A stretch of DNA of 64,000 nt from Acinetobacter populi (GTDB lineage: Bacteria > Pseudomonadota > Gammaproteobacteria > Pseudomonadales > Moraxellaceae): contig NZ_NEXX01000001.1 of the NCBI RefSeq assembly GCF_002174125.1, forward strand, positions 1,223,160 through 1,287,159, read 5' to 3'. The notes beneath the pieces are model-generated. The model worked only from the letters and a program-made list of their open reading frames with translations. It was not told the DNA's origin and searched no databases. How positions within the stretch are numbered: position 1 is the stretch's first letter; every line of letters begins with the position of its first letter. This document shows positions 9,070 through 17,365 of this stretch, piece after piece. The translations under genes were made by a program, and so were the position numbers.

Positions 9070-10365
9070 ATGGCAAACTCGAATTCATCGGCAGGTCGCC
9101 GTTTTATGAAACTTGCAGGAATGACCGCCAGCATTGCAAGCAAGGCGGTCTCCAACTCGATTAAAAATATCAACGCCGATGAAGAAAAAAAACTCGAATC
9201 ACGCACACAACTTTATCAAGAAATTGGCATAAAAGTGGCCGAAACACTGGGTGAAATGAAAGGCGCAGTGATGAAAGTGGGGCAAATTGCCTCACAATAT
9301 AAAGATATTTTCCCACCCGAAGTTCAGACTGCAATTGCAAAATTACAGCGTCAAGCCCCGTCCATGCCCTTTGATCAAATCAAACGGCAAGTTGAAAAAG
9401 AACTGGGTAAACCACTCGAGCAACTTTTCCAACACTTTGACAGTGAACCCTTTGCCGCAGCATCCATCGGTCAAGTGCATAAAGCCATCTTAAACAATGG
9501 ACAGCCCGTCGTAGTAAAAGTGCAATATCCGGGCGTGGATGAAGCCTGCGAAAGCGACTTAAAACAGGTGCGTTTGGCATTACGCCTGATGGGTGTCCTC
9601 AAAATTGACCGAAAACTACAAGATGAAATATTCCATGAAATTCAGGAAAGTCTGTACACCGAGCTAAATTACGAAATCGAAGCGCAAAACTTACAGGTAT
9701 TTCGTACTTTTCACCAACAACTTGATGAAAAGATCATTATTCCGCAGGTCTATCCAGACTATTCCTCACGCCGTATCCTGACATTAAGCCAAGAAACCGG
9801 CGAAAGTATTGAAACAGCCAGCACTTGGTCACAGCAAAAACGCAATGAACTGGGACGACGTTTGTTTCAGGCGATTGGACAGGAAATATTTTATCTCAAG
9901 CGTTTCCACTGCGATCCACATCCCGGTAATTTTGCCTTTAGAGAAGATGGCAGCGTGATTATTTATGATTATGGCGGTGTCAAAACCTTAAGCAATGAAA
10001 TCGTTAGCACCTATAAACATTTAATTAATGCCGCAAGACAACAGAATATTCCGGCGATTGAAGAGGATTTACGCAAATTAAATGTACGTACGGAAAAAGG
10101 ACAAATTCCGCAGGACTGGTATCTGGCTTGGCTTGAAATTCTGATGCGCACGTTGATGACAGATTACGATTTTGCTGCGAACTCTGCACATCATGATGGG
10201 GTAAAACTGGCAAAGCAATCGTTTAAATATTGGGATTGTTTCCAGCCTTCACCCGATACCCTGATGATTAACCGTACTGTATCTGGGCATTATTGGAATC
10301 TGATTCATCTTAAAGTGCATGACAATCTGAATGATTTATTTGAAGATCTGGTGCCGTCGGGTTAG
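9070..10365 (+). CDS. AarF/ABC1/UbiB-family atypical kinase
   Basis: A 431-residue member of the ABC1 (UbiB/Coq8-like) protein kinase-like family, tied in other organisms to ubiquinone synthesis or lipid handling. The family signature KxGQ is at 69-72 and the Ala-rich AAASIGQVHKA at about 129-139. The conserved lysine is Lys150. The catalytic-loop-like CDPHPGN and the YDYGG metal-binding motif follow in the C-terminal half. It lacks the two C-terminal membrane helices found in true UbiB, so it is more likely a soluble paralogue than the ubiB of the ubi operon. It has its own terminator. Confidence 0.88.
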   Translation: MANSNSSAGRRFMKLAGMTASIASKAVSNSIKNINADEEKKLESRTQLYQEIGIKVAETLGEMKGAVMKVGQIASQYKDIFPPEVQTAIAKLQRQAPSMPFDQIKRQVEKELGKPLEQLFQHFDSEPFAAASIGQVHKAILNNGQPVVVKVQYPGVDEACESDLKQVRLALRLMGVLKIDRKLQDEIFHEIQESLYTELNYEIEAQNLQVFRTFHQQLDEKIIIPQVYPDYSSRRILTLSQETGESIETASTWSQQKRNELGRRLFQAIGQEIFYLKRFHCDPHPGNFAFREDGSVIIYDYGGVKTLSNEIVSTYKHLINAARQQNIPAIEEDLRKLNVRTEKGQIPQDWYLAWLEILMRTLMTDYDFAANSAHHDGVKLAKQSFKYWDCFQPSPDTLMINRTVSGHYWNLIHLKVHDNLNDLFEDLVPSG

Positions 10366-10407
10366 GTTAAATGGTTCGAATAAGAGATTTTATGTTAAAT
10401 GAGAGCT

Positions 10408-10436
10408 AAAAAATGCCTAAATTACAGGCATTTTTT
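10408..10436. terminator. Bidirectional terminator between the ABC1 kinase and the protease gene
   Basis: An 11-bp perfect stem (10408-10418 with 10426-10436) with A6 and T6 tracts at the outer ends, between convergent genes. It marks the left edge of the AT-rich island. Confidence 0.92.
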
Positions 10437-10450
10437 ATAGTTTATATATT

Positions 10451-11266
10451 TTAAGTTGCATTATTTCTTTGAATAATTTCATGAACAGTTTTTAGAATTT
10501 GTAATGAGATTCCTATTGATGAACCTGATGGGACTTTTAATGTAGAGTCCTTTGATTGATGTGCTGGCGTTATTGCACGTTGTGTTAATACTCCTAAAGC
10601 AACACCTTCTTCATTGACAATAGGTCCTCCACTTGCACCACTATGCATCCCATTGTCTATGTAAAAAACGTCAGTTTCTATTCTTATATTTTGGGAGTTA
10701 TCATCAGCAAAAATACGACGAATATTTCCAATATAACCTTGTTTAATTATTGGACCTGTCATATCTGCTAAGTATCCCTCCTCTCTAATTGCTTTAATAA
10801 ACTTATCTGCACCAAATGATTCTGGATCAATAATTTCCTCAATAGAAAATGGGATATTAAGTTCATCTGAGTAGCCTGCAACAAATACTCTTTGTCCTAG
10901 ATTTACTGAATTAATACTTGCAGGTAGAAAGGGGAATTTGAAAGGTTGTTCTTCTTTTGGTCGTAATACAGCTATATCTAGCTGTATTATTTCTTTAAAA
11001 GATGGGACGTTAATTTCAAATGAGCAAAAAGATACTGTATATTCAACTAAAGGTAACTCGGGAAACTTTATCAAAATTCTTTGCTGTGGATGAGTGTAAT
11101 CTTCTTTTTTTATAGGCATCCTACCAGTCACTACATGTGCAGCAGTAATAACTTCACCTGTATCCGTAAAGCTAAAACAAGTACCTTCACTTATAACTTC
11201 ATCACCTTCAAAAACTGTCACATATCCACAACAACTTTGGATTTTTTCATATAAATCTTTAAACAT
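10451..11266 (-). CDS. Trypsin-like serine protease (island gene)
   Basis: A 271-residue chymotrypsin-fold (S1-like) protease, without a signal peptide, so probably cytoplasmic. The triad is visible: His44 in TAAHVV, Asp97 in LDIAVL and Ser212 in GASGGP. The ATG at 11266 is chosen because AAGAGA stands just before it; the longer frame would need a TTG at 11293. There is no PDZ domain, unlike HtrA/DegP. It follows the Abi-like HEPN gene by 49 bases on the same strand, so the two are probably one operon. Trypsin-like domains without secretion signals are recurrent effectors or processing enzymes in bacterial defence; that role here is inference. Confidence 0.85.
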   Translation of the reverse strand: MFKDLYEKIQSCCGYVTVFEGDEVISEGTCFSFTDTGEVITAAHVVTGRMPIKKEDYTHPQQRILIKFPELPLVEYTVSFCSFEINVPSFKEIIQLDIAVLRPKEEQPFKFPFLPASINSVNLGQRVFVAGYSDELNIPFSIEEIIDPESFGADKFIKAIREEGYLADMTGPIIKQGYIGNIRRIFADDNSQNIRIETDVFYIDNGMHSGASGGPIVNEEGVALGVLTQRAITPAHQSKDSTLKVPSGSSIGISLQILKTVHEIIQRNNAT

Positions 11267-11315
11267 ACTTTTCTCTTTTTTAGCCGTACCCAATTTTCAG
11301 ATATAAACTGAATAA

Positions 11316-11978
11316 TTATGGTTTTTTCGCAATAATTTCGGTAGCTCTTTGATGTTCATCAAGCCATGTGGTAATTGTAGTACAGTGATAGCTAACTAAA
11401 GATAATATTTTTTGGTAATCATCAGATAAATTACGTGTAAAAATTGGTTCGTGATGTGCAATACGGTTACGCAAGCGTCTAATTTGCTCTAATTCATCAT
11501 AAATTACCTTTCTTCTATCTTGGATACTTACCGATGTATTCATATTGTGAAATAGATCAGTAAGATATGGATTCCAGAAACGCTGATCATGTCTGCTTGT
11601 GAAAATACTTTGCCAAAATGCGAATTTCAGCTCAGGAATAACTTTTCCTGTTGTTCGCTGATTTAATCGAGCATTTATGAGATCTTTTTTAGAGCTAAAA
11701 CCGCGAGTAGGATTAGGTAAGCTTCGTTCAAAACCTGAAGACCAGGGCCATCTATCTCCATAAATATTTTCAATTGCTCTGGATACAGCATACCGAATAG
11801 TAACTTCACATACATGCAAAGGAATAAGTAAGGCACCTGAAATATCTGCATTCCAAGCATATAAATTTAAGGCTTCTAAATTGTTAGGTTTCTTTCCACC
11901 AGTAGCATTTTCATAGGTTGAAATTCTTGCAGGTGAAATAACAATGGTTACAGCGTCTATTATTTTCTGATTTGACAT
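11316..11978 (-). CDS. Abi-like HEPN-domain protein
   Basis: A 220-residue protein resembling the Abi_2/AbiD-AbiF family of abortive phage infection proteins, which have a HEPN fold. The HEPN ribonuclease signature RNxxxH is intact at Arg170-Asn171 and His175 (RLRNRIAHHEPIF), and the N-terminal half has the family's YAWNADISGAL-type segment near residues 40-50. It is the first gene of a pair with the trypsin-like protease and is divergent from the second HEPN operon, with 204 bases between. An RNase-toxin role triggered by phage is known for relatives and is inferred here. Confidence 0.85.
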   Translation of the reverse strand: MSNQKIIDAVTIVISPARISTYENATGGKKPNNLEALNLYAWNADISGALLIPLHVCEVTIRYAVSRAIENIYGDRWPWSSGFERSLPNPTRGFSSKKDLINARLNQRTTGKVIPELKFAFWQSIFTSRHDQRFWNPYLTDLFHNMNTSVSIQDRRKVIYDELEQIRRLRNRIAHHEPIFTRNLSDDYQKILSLVSYHCTTITTWLDEHQRATEIIAKKP

Positions 11979-12061
11979 ATATGCATATAAACCTTATATT
12001 GAATGCACTAGCTATGGGATTTTGTTGGCTTGCCTCCCCCCCTGTAGACATACGATATCTT

Positions 12062-12107
12062 AAAAAACCCACCCATGCGGTTTTTTTATTGCCTAAAATA
12101 TAGGCAA
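12062..12107. terminator. Orphan hairpins in a divergent intergenic region
   Basis: An A6CC (12062-12069) with GGT6 (12079-12086) hairpin with a T tract looks like a Rho-independent terminator, and a second small stem TTGCCT/AGGCAA follows at 12089-12107. No gene now ends here: both neighbours start and run outward. It may be a remnant of a former gene boundary, or an attenuator or insulator. Confidence 0.6.
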
Positions 12108-12182
12108 GTAACCGATTGAATTATAAAAACTCTTACTTTTCATGTAATACATATATAGCAGAAATTATTTTAAGGATTTACT

Positions 12183-12737
12183 TTGGAACCCTGTGTAGAA
12201 AATATTTTTCACAAATACTTAATTACTGACTTAAATAGTAAAAATTATGCAAAAAATTTAACAAAATTAATTACGTTCTTCATATCTAAAGGGCGTTTTC
12301 TAGAAGCAAGATTTTATTTAGACCAGTTAGAAAAAACTCATAATGGAAATATAATTTCTATTTGTTTGGGCTATAAATTAGCGATAACTCTTTTTGATAA
12401 TCAGAGCGTAATTAAATATGATAAATTATTGTATTTAAATAGAAAAAATGATTTCGAATTGGAGTGGTATAGATTGCAATATTATTATTCAGTCAATAAT
12501 ATTCCGAGAATTAGAGAAAGTTCTAAGTTTTTATTATCAAACAGTTGCTTAGAACGCAATCATATAGAAACTATTTCGGAAGTTGTTTGGAATACTCATG
12601 ATTATGAACTTACCGTAATGTTTCATAAATATGCCATAAAAAATAAGATTCGCCTTACTGATCAAATGGATAAATTGATTAGAAATATAGTCTTAGAGAA
12701 TTTAAGAGATTTATTAGTGATGTGTAAAAATGTTTAA
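12183..12737 (+). CDS. Uncharacterised helical protein, first gene of the second HEPN pair
   Basis: I do not recognise this family. The 184-residue product is very rich in Leu, Ile, Asn, Lys and Tyr, has no signal peptide or membrane segment, and appears all-helical; segments at about residues 20-75 and 80-135 look like degenerate TPR-type hairpins. The start is a TTG, supported by AAGGA seven bases upstream. Codon use is clearly more AT-rich than the core genes. Its end overlaps the start of the next gene by 8 bases, which implies translational coupling and a functional pair with the HEPN protein. It could be an inhibitor, sensor or scaffold of that protein. Confidence 0.7.
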   Translation: MEPCVENIFHKYLITDLNSKNYAKNLTKLITFFISKGRFLEARFYLDQLEKTHNGNIISICLGYKLAITLFDNQSVIKYDKLLYLNRKNDFELEWYRLQYYYSVNNIPRIRESSKFLLSNSCLERNHIETISEVVWNTHDYELTVMFHKYAIKNKIRLTDQMDKLIRNIVLENLRDLLVMCKNV

Positions 12738-13728
12738 TTTTCTTATAGTTAGGGTTTTAGAGTCTAATAGTTTTACTTTACCGAATACCATCATTTATGG
12801 TGATGTAGAATTGAGACCTGCTTCAGTTGATTCAGATAAAGAACTTACTGCATTAAAAGAATCAGCTGATGATCATAGATTGCAGTTTGATAAATACACT
12901 TATGCGGCAAGGATTTGTACGATTGTTTCCTCTGAAACAGTGCTAGAGGCTCTAAGCATAGCTGCTGATCGGTTTTCTACAATTCTGGATTTGAGCGCCA
13001 GTAAATTTCATATTTCTAATGTTGATGTTTCAGAGATCGGATTTGCTAAAAATTTAGCTTCAGGTGAACTACATCCTGTTAAAAGGTGGGGATTTAACCC
13101 ATCAACATCTTTTGTTATGTCCCATGGAAATATTCAGAGGATGGATGATATTAACTATATTCTTGGTTTAGATTGTGAGCTAAGTCAAAGATATTTAAGA
13201 GCTTTACATTGGGCTAGACATGGTAGACATGAAAATAATAGTCAGTTAAAGATATTGTTTAATTGGTTTACGTTAGAAGCATTATTAAAAGAGGGAGAGT
13301 CTGATAATATTTCTTCAAACATATGTTTTTTAATGGGATTTCCTAATAATAAAAAAAGGTTAGAAATATCTGAACCCTTTCTAGCCAGTATATCTGATCA
13401 TCCTAGATATGATTTTTGGAAGAAACAATTAATTGAAGATGTAGATAAGATTCGAATTTTTCGAAATAACTCAGCTCATTCTGGATTTAGGATAGTTGAT
13501 TTTTCAAAGCCAGTTCTGGCGTTATATAGTCAGATTATGATTTATGGAACCTCTAGGAGTTTGGGGGCTGTTCGGTTTGCATTATTAAACAATGTTAAGA
13601 CGCTAGTAGAGTTCAAGGAAAATATAGCTAATATCTTTGAAAATACAGCTAGAGCTAATGATATACATGGGAATATTATTTATTCATTAGATCAAGTACT
13701 ATTGAATGGAAACGATAGTTATTTGTAA
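12730..13728 (+). CDS. HEPN-domain protein (ApeA-like C-terminus)
   Basis: A 332-residue protein with two parts. The N-terminal 140 residues are of unknown type. The C-terminal half (about 150-320) is helical and carries the features of large HEPN proteins: an FNWFTLEALL helix near 177-186 and an RNxxxH motif at Arg245-Asn246 and His250 within IFRNNSAH. HEPN domains of this kind are metal-independent RNases in defence and toxin systems (ApeA is an example). The closest named family cannot be fixed without a profile search. It is translationally coupled to the upstream helical protein. Confidence 0.72.
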   Translation: MFNFLIVRVLESNSFTLPNTIIYGDVELRPASVDSDKELTALKESADDHRLQFDKYTYAARICTIVSSETVLEALSIAADRFSTILDLSASKFHISNVDVSEIGFAKNLASGELHPVKRWGFNPSTSFVMSHGNIQRMDDINYILGLDCELSQRYLRALHWARHGRHENNSQLKILFNWFTLEALLKEGESDNISSNICFLMGFPNNKKRLEISEPFLASISDHPRYDFWKKQLIEDVDKIRIFRNNSAHSGFRIVDFSKPVLALYSQIMIYGTSRSLGAVRFALLNNVKTLVEFKENIANIFENTARANDIHGNIIYSLDQVLLNGNDSYL

Positions 13729-13819
13729 GATTTCCTAAAATTAATATAATAGGCCTTATGCGAAATACTTAAATTAGTTTAATTATTTCAATAAGTTGTA
13801 GTACATCTAACTTCATACC

Positions 13820-13845
13820 GTAGCCGATTGAAATATTTCGGCTAC
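13820..13845 (+). terminator. Possible terminator of the second HEPN operon
   Basis: An 8-bp perfect stem (13820-13827 with 13838-13845) with a 10-base loop, 92 bases past the HEPN stop codon. The tail is only TTTCC, so efficiency is doubtful. Confidence 0.4.
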
Positions 13846-14015
13846 TTTCCAATCAATCCTGATACTTTTTACTATTTTTTGATTCATTGACCAAGATTTA
13901 GAAAAATTAGAGTGCTTTTGATATAGAACATAATTTTTAGACTACCCCTAAATCCAAATTTCCATTAACTTAACAACATCAACCATCCAAAACAAAAAAT
14001 AATTACAATTTAGAC

Positions 14016-14048
14016 TTGAATAACCAATATGTAATACTATAACATTAC
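14016..14048 (+). promoter_or_regulatory. rpmE2 promoter with Zur-like operator
   Basis: A TTGAAT at 14016-14021 and TATAAC at 14038-14043 with a 16-base spacer. The near-palindrome GTAATACTATAACATTAC at 14031-14048 covers the -10 box and resembles Zur operators (GTTATAnTATAAC core). Type B L31 genes are classical Zur targets, which supports the call; zinc repression itself is inferred. Confidence 0.65.
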
Positions 14049-14085
14049 AACAAGCAATAAAATTATAGAAATTGAGGTTATCACC

Positions 14086-14337
14086 ATGCGAAAAGATATT
14101 CATCCTGATTATCAGGAGGTCCTGTTTCACGATACCAATGCCGATGTATATTTCATCATTGGTTCAACACTGAAACCAACACAAACTCGTGAATACGAAG
14201 GTCAAACCTATCCATATGTTACATTGGATATTTCCAGTGCTTCACACCCTTTCTATACTGGTGAACAACGTCAAGCCAGCAATGAAGGTCGTGTTGCTTC
14301 CTTTAACAAACGCTTTGCCCGCTTTAAACGTAGCTAA
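14086..14337 (+). CDS. rpmE2: 50S ribosomal protein L31 type B
   Basis: An 83-residue zinc-independent L31 paralogue. The start [16 protein letters not shown] and the tail with [10 protein letters not shown] are typical of the type B (YkgM) form, and the zinc-binding CxxC cysteines of the type A form are absent. It replaces the zinc-containing protein on ribosomes when zinc is scarce, freeing zinc. The Zur-like operator upstream fits this. It is monocistronic with a strong terminator. Confidence 0.95.
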   Translation: MRKDIHPDYQEVLFHDTNADVYFIIGSTLKPTQTREYEGQTYPYVTLDISSASHPFYTGEQRQASNEGRVASFNKRFARFKRS

Positions 14338-14364
14338 ACACTTTATTCTCGTTCTCCTCCTCCG

Positions 14365-14401
14365 GCGAAGTCACTTCTCCTTGCGTGACTTCGCTTTTTT
14401 A
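14365..14401 (+). terminator. Terminator of rpmE2
   Basis: A 10-bp perfect GC-rich stem (14365-14374 with 14385-14394) followed by T7. Confidence 0.93.
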
Positions 14402-14403
14402 TA

Positions 14404-14430
14404 CAAAAAAAAGCCCCTTACGGCGCTTTA
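14404..14430 (-). terminator. Terminator of the Sel1-repeat gene
   Basis: Read on the minus strand, a short stem AAGCGCC/GGGGCTT with a GTAA loop is followed by a run of T residues. It lies 50 bases past the stop of the Sel1-repeat gene. Confidence 0.7.
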
Positions 14431-14482
14431 AAATAGACTGATCAAAAACATGACAGCATTTGATCAGCAATTATATTTTTAT

Positions 14483-15949
14483 TTATTCTTCTATTTTTAA
14501 TGCCTCAGGATGATTGCCCTGCTGTGCAAGTTTTAAATATTTGGCTTGGGATTTCTTGTTTTTACGTACGCCGTTGCCATCCCGATATGCTTGATATAAA
14601 GCAAAATAGGCATCAACATCACCGGCTTCGCCAGCCTGATTCAATAATTCAACCGCATGTTTAGCATCGGCTTCTACACCATTACCGGTTAAATACGCCA
14701 TACCCAGCATAAAGTCGGCACGAAGATCACCACGTTCTTTGGCATGCTTAAACCATTCAACAGCTTGTTCAGGTTGCGCATGGTTCTGTAAATACAGTCC
14801 CATACACAGCATCGCTTTTGGATGACCTGCTTGCGCCGCAGCCTGCAATAATGGCAAATGTTGTGCATGATCAACCGGGAGATTCAAGGCCAACGTAAAC
14901 ATGGCATCAACATGACCCTGCTGTGCCGCGCGTTCAATCCAGCCCAAACCTTCTTGCTGATTTTTTTCAACGCCAATCCCCTGTAACCAGCATTGCCCTA
15001 AAGAAAATTGTGCAGGTGCAAAACCGGCCTGTGCGGCTTGTGCAATATATTGTAAGGCTTGCTGTACAATTTTTTCTTCAAGGGCCGGATCGTTTTGTTG
15101 CTCGGCTTGAGCCAATAAACTGATACCCACACGATAAGATGCATCCACATGACCCAATTGTGCAGCTTTTAACATCCATTGCTGTGCTAATTCCTGTGAG
15201 CCATGTTCATCCTGTAATTCAATCAGGGCACGAACATGGCAACCCACTGCATTATTTTGCTCGGCCGCATAATCGGCAAGTTGTTTGGCCTGTTCAATTT
15301 TGCCTTGATTTAAATAACGAAATGCCAGTAATGCGCTAATGAGTGGATCATTCTGATGCTGATTTTCCAGAAAAGTCTGTACTTTGCTTTGATTAATTTC
15401 TGGTGAATCATTTAAAAACAGTAAGCTGCGTACATGTTGATGCTTTTTATAATTGTCTTTTAACAGTTGTAAGGCTTTATCTGCATCGTTTTTTAATACC
15501 TGACTGGCATAGGTAAAAATTGCATCAGGATTATGCAGATCAACCGCTTTTTTCAGATATTCCAGACCTTTTTCAGGGTGGGCTTTTACGCCCACACCGG
15601 TTTGAAACATCTCTGCCAGTTGATAATAGCCATAGGAATCTTTACATACATTTCCGGCATGCTCAAAAAACAAAATCGCTTTGGCTGGATCTTTATTGAC
15701 ATAATGACCATTTAAGTACCAACGTCCCAACAATAAACTGGCCGCCCCGACACCTTTATTGGATGCTTCAAGTAAAAGATTAATCCGGTTTTGTGCTTCA
15801 AGCTTATTGGCTGCAAGTGCTTTACGCTCAAAATGTTCAACGATTTGAAAACAGGCAACAGGATCACCTTTTTGCGCTTTGTCTCGTAATTGTTGTTCAA
15901 ATTCGGCCATGGATTGTGCTTGTTGTTGAGTATGTTGTTGTGCAGCCAT
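14483..15949 (-). CDS. Sel1-like (TPR) repeat protein
   Basis: A 488-residue protein made almost wholly of Sel1-like repeats of about 36 residues (for example ASLLLGRWYLNG, AQFSLGQCWLQGIGV, ADFMLGMAYLTGNGV), which form alpha-alpha hairpins used in protein-protein contacts. There is no signal peptide, so it is presumably cytoplasmic. The ATG at 15949 is chosen over a TTG at 15964. The N-terminus is Gln-rich. It stands alone between rpmE2 and an SDR gene, so the context gives no function. It has its own terminator. Confidence 0.85.
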   Translation of the reverse strand: MAAQQHTQQQAQSMAEFEQQLRDKAQKGDPVACFQIVEHFERKALAANKLEAQNRINLLLEASNKGVGAASLLLGRWYLNGHYVNKDPAKAILFFEHAGNVCKDSYGYYQLAEMFQTGVGVKAHPEKGLEYLKKAVDLHNPDAIFTYASQVLKNDADKALQLLKDNYKKHQHVRSLLFLNDSPEINQSKVQTFLENQHQNDPLISALLAFRYLNQGKIEQAKQLADYAAEQNNAVGCHVRALIELQDEHGSQELAQQWMLKAAQLGHVDASYRVGISLLAQAEQQNDPALEEKIVQQALQYIAQAAQAGFAPAQFSLGQCWLQGIGVEKNQQEGLGWIERAAQQGHVDAMFTLALNLPVDHAQHLPLLQAAAQAGHPKAMLCMGLYLQNHAQPEQAVEWFKHAKERGDLRADFMLGMAYLTGNGVEADAKHAVELLNQAGEAGDVDAYFALYQAYRDGNGVRKNKKSQAKYLKLAQQGNHPEALKIEE

Positions 15950-16062
15950 AACAATGTGTTCCAATACTTAAAAATAATTGATGAAATTGAGATTTATTCT
16001 ACTTTGCCACGCACCTTTGCTCAACCATGGCATTTTAAAATCCGACTTTAAATCACAAATTC

Positions 16063-16821
16063 TTATAATAATTGTGTGATCCAGCGCAATACAGGTTTTG
16101 GCGTCACTTGCTGCAATCCGTATAAAACTTTCCAGGGCAACGGTGGCACAATGACCTCGGCTTTTTGCTTGATGATGGCCGTATAAATCTGCTGCGCAAC
16201 AGCATCTGGCTGCGCAACAATAGGTAATTGCGGATTAAAACCATGTAATAGTTCGGTCTGAACAAAGCCCGGATAGACAACCGTTACCGCAATCCCCCGT
16301 TTGCTCAATCCCGCCCGAATGGCATTAAAATATGTTGCCAATGCTGCCTTACTGGCCGAATAAGCCGCAGCCTGTGGCAAGCCGATAAACGCACTATAAG
16401 AGGAAATGGCCACAATATGACCCGACTGTCCCTGAATCCTAAACATTTTCTGTGCAGCATCTGAACAAGCAATAGCCGAAATCAGATTGGTATTCAACAC
16501 CTCAATGTCCTTATCTAGCCGATTATCACCAAGATGACGAACCTTACTAATGCCGGCATTGATCACGACAATATCGATCTGTCCCAATAAATCACTTAGA
16601 CCAATAAAAATAGGCAGAATTTTGTCATGCTCGGTAACATCAAGTTGTGCGACTTCGACCTGAACCGCATATTGTTCACGTAACTGCTCTGCCAGTTGCT
16701 CCAGACGTTCCAGACGACGCGCCACCAAGGCCAAATGACATCCCTGTTTGGCACAATATTTTGCAAATGCTTCACCTAATCCACTTGAAGCACCTGTAAT
16801 CAACACCGTTTTATTCTTCAT
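16063..16821 (-). CDS. Short-chain dehydrogenase/reductase
   Basis: A 252-residue classical SDR oxidoreductase. The cofactor motif TGxxxGxG is at 9-16, NAG at 88-90, the catalytic Ser at 140-141, and YxxxK at Tyr154/Lys158. Arg residues after the second strand (ARRLERL) suggest NADP(H). Substrate unknown. The C-terminal segment (about 225-252) is hydrophobic and may touch the membrane. The ATG at 16821 is chosen because it puts the Rossmann strand at residue 5; the upstream extension to 16875 adds no conserved sequence. Confidence 0.9.
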   Translation of the reverse strand: MKNKTVLITGASSGLGEAFAKYCAKQGCHLALVARRLERLEQLAEQLREQYAVQVEVAQLDVTEHDKILPIFIGLSDLLGQIDIVVINAGISKVRHLGDNRLDKDIEVLNTNLISAIACSDAAQKMFRIQGQSGHIVAISSYSAFIGLPQAAAYSASKAALATYFNAIRAGLSKRGIAVTVVYPGFVQTELLHGFNPQLPIVAQPDAVAQQIYTAIIKQKAEVIVPPLPWKVLYGLQQVTPKPVLRWITQLL

Positions 16822-16981
16822 TTCACATCCATATATTATTTTGTTTTCACTCACTATACGGCAGGCCAAATCCATCTTGCAAACTAAAATCGTGTTTTAA
16901 ATGTTAGGCTGGTTGATAGCAGATTGTTCTTTTGATGGTTACTTGCTACTCTTTTGTCAATTTTTTACATGGAATAGCACA

Positions 16982-17314
16982 ATGGCTCAAGATTTATTAC
17001 AGCAACTTCAATCAGGTACAGCCAAGTTTGGTGATGTTATTGCTTATATTGATGCACGTTATACACATACCCCAACCGCTTTTACAAATGGCGCACAACA
17101 TAACGCAGCAGACCAGAATCAAGGCAGTGCCAAAGTATTCAGCTTTGCAAAATTGAATGGCTTAGATCCGGCACAAACCTTAAGTTTATTTGCCGAGCAT
17201 TATCAGGCAGTTCTGGATACACCGAATGGTACAGATCACCAAAATATTCGTCAATTTATTAAAAATGGCTGGGAAGGTGTGCATTTTGAAGGTGAAGCAT
17301 TAACTGCTAAATAA
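16982..17314 (+). CDS. HopJ-family protein
   Basis: A 110-residue soluble protein of the HopJ type III effector family. Despite the name, members are common in free-living proteobacteria without type III secretion and their role is unknown. The pattern FTNGxxxNxAxxNQGSxKVFSFA (about residues 32-54) and the acidic C-terminus (GWEGVHFEG) are typical. The ATG at 16982 is chosen over an ORF start at 16901. No type III machinery is seen in the window, so an effector role should not be assumed. Confidence 0.85.
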   Translation: MAQDLLQQLQSGTAKFGDVIAYIDARYTHTPTAFTNGAQHNAADQNQGSAKVFSFAKLNGLDPAQTLSLFAEHYQAVLDTPNGTDHQNIRQFIKNGWEGVHFEGEALTAK

Positions 17315-17324
17315 AAATCAAGCA

Positions 17325-17350
17325 GACTTGGCAATCATGATTGCCAAGTC
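17325..17350. terminator. Hairpin between convergent hopJ-like and aldo/keto reductase genes
   Basis: An 11-bp perfect stem (17325-17335 with 17340-17350) between convergent genes. The flanking T/A tracts are weak, but the stem is strong. Confidence 0.7.
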
Positions 17351-17365
17351 CCAAAATTCTATCAT

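Larger units (their letters stand above)
13729..14085. other. Intergenic region between the HEPN pair and rpmE2
   Basis: No supported gene. It contains a terminator-like hairpin at 13820-13845 (GTAGCCGA with TCGGCTAC) that lacks a good T tract, then about 170 bases of AT-rich sequence, then the rpmE2 promoter with its Zur-like operator. A short minus-strand frame here has no ribosome binding site and is probably chance. Confidence 0.5.

Noticed and set aside
13948..14130. A 60-codon minus-strand ORF overlapping the rpmE2 promoter and start
   Set aside because: No ribosome binding site, it overlaps the Zur-like operator and the start of rpmE2, and the peptide is low-complexity AT-rich sequence.
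16982..17314. HopJ-like protein as a secreted type III effector
   Set aside because: No type III secretion genes are seen and HopJ relatives are widespread in bacteria that lack such systems.
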